Below, piece by piece: positions 60,127 to 64,000 of a DNA stretch of 64,000 nt. The translations under genes were made by a program, and so were the position numbers. This stretch comes from Ooceraea biroi. Its lineage: Eukaryota; Arthropoda; Insecta; Hymenoptera; Formicidae. Each line of letters begins with the position of its first letter. The first letter of the stretch is position 1. A model generated the notes under the pieces. The model was not told the DNA's origin. It worked only from the letters and a program-made list of their open reading frames with translations, and searched no databases. Location of the stretch: NCBI RefSeq assembly GCF_003672135.1, contig NC_039509.1, forward strand, positions 1,240,001 to 1,304,000, given 5' to 3'.

Positions 60127-60754
60127 TTACTCCTTGTCCGCGGTAGTTCGCCCGCCTGGCGTACCACCGGCCACGCGACCGCCCAGCTCCTCTTCTAAAA
60201 TCTGCAAAATAAATAAAAAAAAAGAATAAGTAAACATATGAAAATGAACCTTCATAAATAAAGCTAAAAAAATTAATGAATGAAATAATATGAAAGTAAA
60301 TACTTACTTCTTCGCTGCGGCTGCGGCTGCGGCTGCTGCTGTTGTAATTGCTGCTGCCGCAGCAGCAGTTGCTGCTTCAGCTGCTGGACTTGCTGCTCCA
60401 GCTGATGCAATCGCTGCTGTTTTGACAATTCCATTCGGTCCTCGATCGTTATCTTCTTATGGAAAATAAATTTTAAAAAATGAATAAGTAAACATATGAA
60501 AATGAAGCGACCTTCATAAATAAAGCTAAAAAAATTAATGAATAATTAAAATAATATGAAAGTAAATACTTACTATTTTTCGCTGCGGCTGCAGCTGCTC
60601 CTGCTGCTGCGGCTGCTCCTGCTCCTGCTGCTGCGGCTGCGGCTCCTGCTGTTGCGCTGCGGCTCCTGTTGCTGCGGTTGCTGCGTCCGCTGATGCTGTT
60701 CCGGGCCCGGCGCATCGGCTCTCCCCGCCTCGCGCGATAATTCGTTATCTTGCT
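60127..60754 (-). CDS. Doubtful Gln-rich gene with a duplicated exon-intron block
   Basis: Three blocks bounded by good splice signals: 60574-60754, 60308-60455 and 60127-60201. The second block reads MELSKQQRLHQLEQQVQQL then a Gln/Pro run, a possible coiled coil. The last block reads ILEEELGGRVAGGTPGG and ends at a stop. A possible 5' donor lies at 61131 after ATGTCAC. The frames do not join cleanly. The first block starts well in one frame (DNELSREAGRADAPG), but only another frame carries its Gln-rich second half into the next block, and the last junction has the wrong phase. Either trinucleotide repeats have shifted the frame, or this is a decayed gene. I do not recognise a family. Confidence 0.25.
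60205..60610. repeat. Direct duplication of about 250 bp
   Basis: The segment around 60205-60345 and the one around 60460-60610 share ATAAGTAAACATATGAAAAT, CTTCATAAATAAAGCTAAAA and the start of the Gln-rich block (CGCTGCGGCTG). The unit covers one splice donor plus its intron, so it is a tandem exon-intron duplication with small indels. Confidence 0.8.
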
Positions 60755-60809
60755 CTGAAAAATAAATTATATTTATATTATTATATATGTATTTATTAGG
60801 CCTGGTAAT

Positions 60810-61060
60810 ATTGATAACTTCAAAGACTTCGAAGGAACGAAGGAATCTTCGAAGGTACGAAATTTCGAAGGATCGAAGCTTCGAAAGACTTCGAAGAAAC
60901 GAAGGAGTCTTCGAAGGTACACACGAATTCCTTTTCGACAGAGTGTCTTGTTTGTACTAGACCTGTTAATTTTGAAGGTCGATAACTTAAAATTATGTGG
61001 TAATCGACTACATATGCAACCAATTTCGTTACAACACGTACGTGTGTTTCGAAGCTTCGA
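60810..61060. repeat. Cluster of TTCGAAG motifs
   Basis: Between 60818 and 60918 the palindromic core TTCGAA recurs about every 10-20 bases, inside longer repeats such as AACGAAGGAATCTTCGAAGG. One more copy lies at about 61049. No tandem period is exact. There is no gene evidence here. Confidence 0.6.
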
Positions 61061-61145
61061 AAATTAACAGTATTTATAAAATAGTAACATATAATAAATT
61101 ATTAATATTTGATATATAATACTTTACTTACGTGACATGCTGATG

Positions 61146-61532
61146 ACGAGCTTTGACACCTCGACAGTCAATAACATATTGCTCTTGTTTCCTCTTTTTC
61201 TGGCGAGGTACGACCGGCGAGCGATGCTAAATTCCAAACATGCGGTACCATGGTAGGGATACATAGATAGAAAAGGACAGACAGTATGATTGTCTCCTTT
61301 TACCGAAGTTGCCGAGCGCACACGGACACGACATACTTAATTTTGCCGTCGCGAGCCGTCGCGAAACCATCCCTATTCCATCCTCCCCACATGCTGCCGC
61401 GCGGGCTTCGAAACTGACACCACTGCTGCAAACTGGGCATCTCTGGATCAAAGTGGAGTCGAGTCATAGCACAGCTGTATGAATGAAATGTATGTTGAAT
61501 ACATATAATACGCATTTTTAAATACGTTTTAC

Positions 61533-61583
<51 letters not shown>

Positions 61584-61667
61584 TTGTACGTATGCACGCG
61601 CGCGCATTTGATTAAATATTTTAATAAATCTGTTTTCGCTAATTTGGATTAATTGCGACAGTCACTG
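61146..61667. other. Region upstream of the INTS7 exon 1
   Basis: About 500 bp with no recognised gene. It contains the GTGC microsatellite (61533-61584) and should include the promoter of the INTS7 copy. Confidence 0.5.
61533..61584. repeat. GTGT/GTGC microsatellite
   Basis: A GT run followed by about ten GTGC units, on the plus strand. Confidence 0.95.
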
Positions 61668-63137
61668 ATGAACAATATGATAGGAATGAGAATGAATGCG
61701 TTTAACGACACTGGTCTCGGCGAACCCGAACAAGATGCGAACACGGCACTTATGGAACTCAATAAAGGTACGTTTACACTGTTAATTTTTAATTTCTTAA
61801 CATATAAAAATATGTGTTATTTCATAAAATAAAATTCAAATGTAATATAATAATATGGAATGTAATAATATAGAAAGAAAATAGTAATGTATGTGTATAT
61901 GATTTTTGCAGGTTTACATTTTGCCAAAACTGGAGAACAGTGCGAAACTATAGTACGTTTTCCTCGATTATTCGAAAAAAATCCCTTTCTTTATATTGAT
62001 AAATTCGTCTCCGTTGAAATTGGCTGAGGTATTTCGCACAGGAAGTAATTTTTTACGAGTTTGGGTTCTAGGAGTATGTTAGCAGAGCGAGAAACATCTG
62101 GACAAAATCCTGAATGTGGACGAATTTATAAGGCGCATTTATAGCGTTATACATTCAAATGATCCAGTTGCGAGAGCTCTTTGCGTACGTTAGGCAGCGT
62201 AGCTGGTATCATCCCTGAACGGCAACAAATAACCCATACAGCACCGAAAGATTGCAGAAACGTTGCAGAAATCTTACATTGAAAGATTGCAATATTGCAT
62301 GGAAGTTGCGAAATGTCTGTGCAATGTTGCTGCAACATTGCAGTAACGTTGAAATGTCCGCCCTAGGAAACATTGCAACAACATTGAAATGTGTGCTCCC
62401 AGAAACATTGCAAAAAATATAATAGTATAGTAAAAGAGAGTAATTTATATTGGTCCAATATTATAAAGTAATCTATTTTTTAGCTAATACTTAATTATGA
62501 TTAAATGGGCAAATTTAATGACTTTAGATGCTTGCGGCGTGCGTGGACGTTGTCCATGGGAACCTCTGCCGCAAGTGTAAAAAGTCTCAGAAAAATTATT
62601 ATCATGCCAAGGCACGTACTTATATAACTGTGAAGCTAAATCTTAACGTCGAGTAAGAACTCGACATATGCACCACCTAGTGGTGCGAAGCGAAAACGCA
62701 TACAACTTTGCAGGATCATTTCGGTGCAATATTGCAATTGTATATCTCTGTTATATCTCTGCAAAATTACATTGCAACTTGTAATGTTGCAACATTCCTG
62801 CAATAAAACTGGAAGCTTATGTGCTGTATGGAAATGTATTGAATTATGTAGTAAATGTTGTAATAAATGTTATACAGAGTTTTGCAACTTTCTAAAATTG
62901 AAATTGTTAATTTTACAGGTACATTACAGTATAAGAAGATCCTTGGACTCTCATGATTCAGTCGAAGTAGAAGCTGCGATATACGCTGCACAAACGTTTG
63001 CTGCACAGTCCAAGTTATTTGCTGTGTGTAGCAAGATATCCGACATGATCAGAGGTCAAGCTAAACCCGCTTCGATGAAATTGCAACTCATACCTATCTT
63101 GCAATACATGCATCACGACACTTTCACAGCATCAATA
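61668..63137 (+). pseudogene. INTS7: Integrator complex subunit 7 fragment with broken exon 2
   Basis: INTS7 is a scaffold subunit of the Integrator complex, which cleaves snRNAs and attenuates RNA polymerase II. Exon 1 (61668-61767) is intact and ends EQDANTALMELNKG. Exon 2 (from 61912) reads KTGEQCETIVRFPRLFEK, then breaks. A seven-A run at 61975-61981 adds one base. After that the shifted frame gives LKLAEVFRTGSNFLRVWV, has a stop TAG at 62080-62082 where the family has Gln, continues SEKHLDKILNVDEF and SVIHSNDPVARAL, and shifts again near 62180 (about four bases lost) before LRTLGSVAGIIPERQQI. A repeat element follows at its expected donor. Exon 3 (about 62930-63137) is intact: RRSLDSHDSVEVEAA, IPILQYMHHD. 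Most likely a decaying duplicate; assembly error explains the A-run but hardly all three lesions. Further exons are not found before the window ends. Confidence 0.8.
62234..62831. mobile_element. Element of about 600 bp at the end of INTS7 exon 2
   Basis: CCATACAGCAC at 62234-62244 is repeated inverted at 62821-62831, with TA at the same place in both (a possible TA target duplication outside CAGCAC). The inside is full of TTGCAACATT-like and GCAATATTGCA-like motifs near both ends. It starts exactly where the INTS7 exon 2 donor should be, so it is either an insertion that destroyed the splice site or part of the original intron. Confidence 0.55.
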
Positions 63138-63182
63138 GTATGTAATGTTTTTCATGCATTAGTTTCATATTATAACATTATT

Positions 63183-64000
63183 TTTTGTATTGCCTAGAGT
63201 TCTCTGCTATTGAAAATACCGTAAACACAGAAATGAAAAAGTTCTAGCCTTTAGAAATTTTTTCTTTTTCCGAGCAGTTCTGAGATGTTTATAACATTAT
63301 TTTTTATATTGCCTAGAGTTCTCTGCTATTGAAAATACCGTAAACTCAGAAATGAAAAAATTTCTAGCCGTTAGAAATTGTTTCTTTTTCCGAGCAGTTC
63401 TGAGTTGGTGATATCATTATCTATATATATATATAAGCCAAATACCACTCACTCACTCACTCACTCATCAACGTGCAGCCCGAACCACTGCACCTATCGA
63501 CTTGAAATTTTAAGGGTATATTCCTACTATCACGTAGGTGCTCACTAAGGGAGGGTTTTCCGAAATTCTACCCCTAACGGGTAAGAAGGTGTAAAATGTG
63601 TTTTTATTTAATTCTACACATAAATATCGCGGGCGAAGCCGGGACGGGGGATGCTAGTATTTTATATTGCCTAGAGTTCTCTGCTATTGAAAATACCGTA
63701 AACTCAGAAATGAAAAAGTTCTAGCCCTTAGAAATTTTTTCTTTTTCCGAGCAGTTCTGAGATGTTTATAACATTATTTTTTATATTGCCTAGAGTTCTC
63801 TGCTATTGAAAATACCGTAAACTCAGAAATGAAAAAGTTCTAGCTGTTAGAAATTTTTTCTTTTTCCGAGCAGTTCTGAGTTGGTGATATCATTATTTTT
63901 TATATTGCCTAGAGTTCTCTGCTATTGAAAATACCGTAAATTCAGAAATGAAAAAGTTCACGAGTTTAAAATTTTTTCTTCTCAGTGGAGTTCTGAGTTG
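63183..64000. repeat. 119-bp tandem repeat array, at least five units
   Basis: Units starting around TATTGCCTAGAGTTCTCTGC recur at about 63188, 63307, 63665, 63784 and 63903. The period is 119 bp once the 238-bp insertion at 63420 is removed, and the array runs off the right edge. Each unit contains TGCTATTGAAAATACCGTAA and CTTTTTCCGAGCAGTTCTGA. No coding capacity; it looks like a satellite or minisatellite within or after the INTS7 copy. Confidence 0.92.
63420..63657 (+). mobile_element. Short Helitron-like element in the tandem array
   Basis: Begins TCTATATATATA and ends with a GC-rich hairpin region (GCGGGCGAAGCCGGGACGGG) followed by CTAG. It sits exactly between A and T of the host repeat with no duplication. 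TC at the 5' end, a 3' hairpin with CTRR, and an A-T target are the three Helitron hallmarks. At 238 bp it encodes nothing and would depend on an autonomous element. Confidence 0.85.

Noticed and set aside
63183..64000. CRISPR-like array
   Set aside because: The repeats are 119 bp, contiguous without unique spacers, and the genome is eukaryotic; it is a tandem satellite.
1..64000. tRNA, rRNA or other structured RNA genes
   Set aside because: I looked for tRNA B-box (GGTTCGA-type) and paired A-box signals by eye and saw none I could support. A covariance-model scan would be decisive.

Overview
This is a eukaryotic, insect-type genomic window, most likely from a hymenopteran and probably an ant. 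The species call is inference from short GT-AG introns, alternating GC-rich and AT-rich stretches, insect-like protein sequences and many small DNA-transposon remnants. There are no operons. I rebuilt the genes by hand from reading-frame blocks and splice sites. In every intact multi-exon model the exon phases join without a remainder.

Layout. (1) 1-8.9 kb: first coding exon of a C-Maf-inducing protein (CMIP) homologue on the minus strand, running off the left edge, then a GC-rich, gene-free upstream region. (2) 8.9-25.1 kb: prolidase (PEPD) on the minus strand, eight coding exons over 15.5 kb. A single-exon FAST-kinase/RAP-domain gene lies inside one intron on the same strand, and a possible alternative 5' exon would add a presequence-like N-terminus. 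(3) 25.1-36.5 kb: no gene recognised; it holds microsatellites and two identical CRE-type palindromes. (4) 36.5-37.1 kb: a small intact ORF that looks like a FRAT/GBP-type GSK-3-binding protein. (5) 39.9-45.5 kb: head-to-head pair of HAUS3 (augmin, minus strand) and UBXN7 (p97/ubiquitin adaptor, plus strand). (6) 48.9-52.7 kb: ARL6IP5/PRA1-family membrane protein and the proteasome lid subunit PSMD6 (Rpn7), both minus strand.

(7) 52.86-59.81 kb: a set of nested transposable elements. An outer element has terminal inverted repeats of about 750 bp and an intact Tc1/mariner-type transposase (DD35E by my count). It has taken up a 407-bp MITE that itself contains a 160-bp MITE, and a 3.57-kb near-perfect palindrome that itself contains a 365-bp TTAA-flanked hairpin. 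Because the arms mirror each other, several pre-insertion sites can be read directly inside the window. (8) 59.8-64 kb: another MITE, a doubtful Gln-rich gene with a duplicated exon-intron block, a broken INTS7 gene or gene copy, and a 119-bp tandem array interrupted by a Helitron-like insertion.

The genes are ordinary housekeeping functions: peptide turnover, mitochondrial RNA, Wnt/GSK-3, mitotic spindle, ubiquitin-proteasome and Integrator. The neighbourhood of UBXN7 and PSMD6 is the only hint of a shared pathway, and that is probably coincidence.
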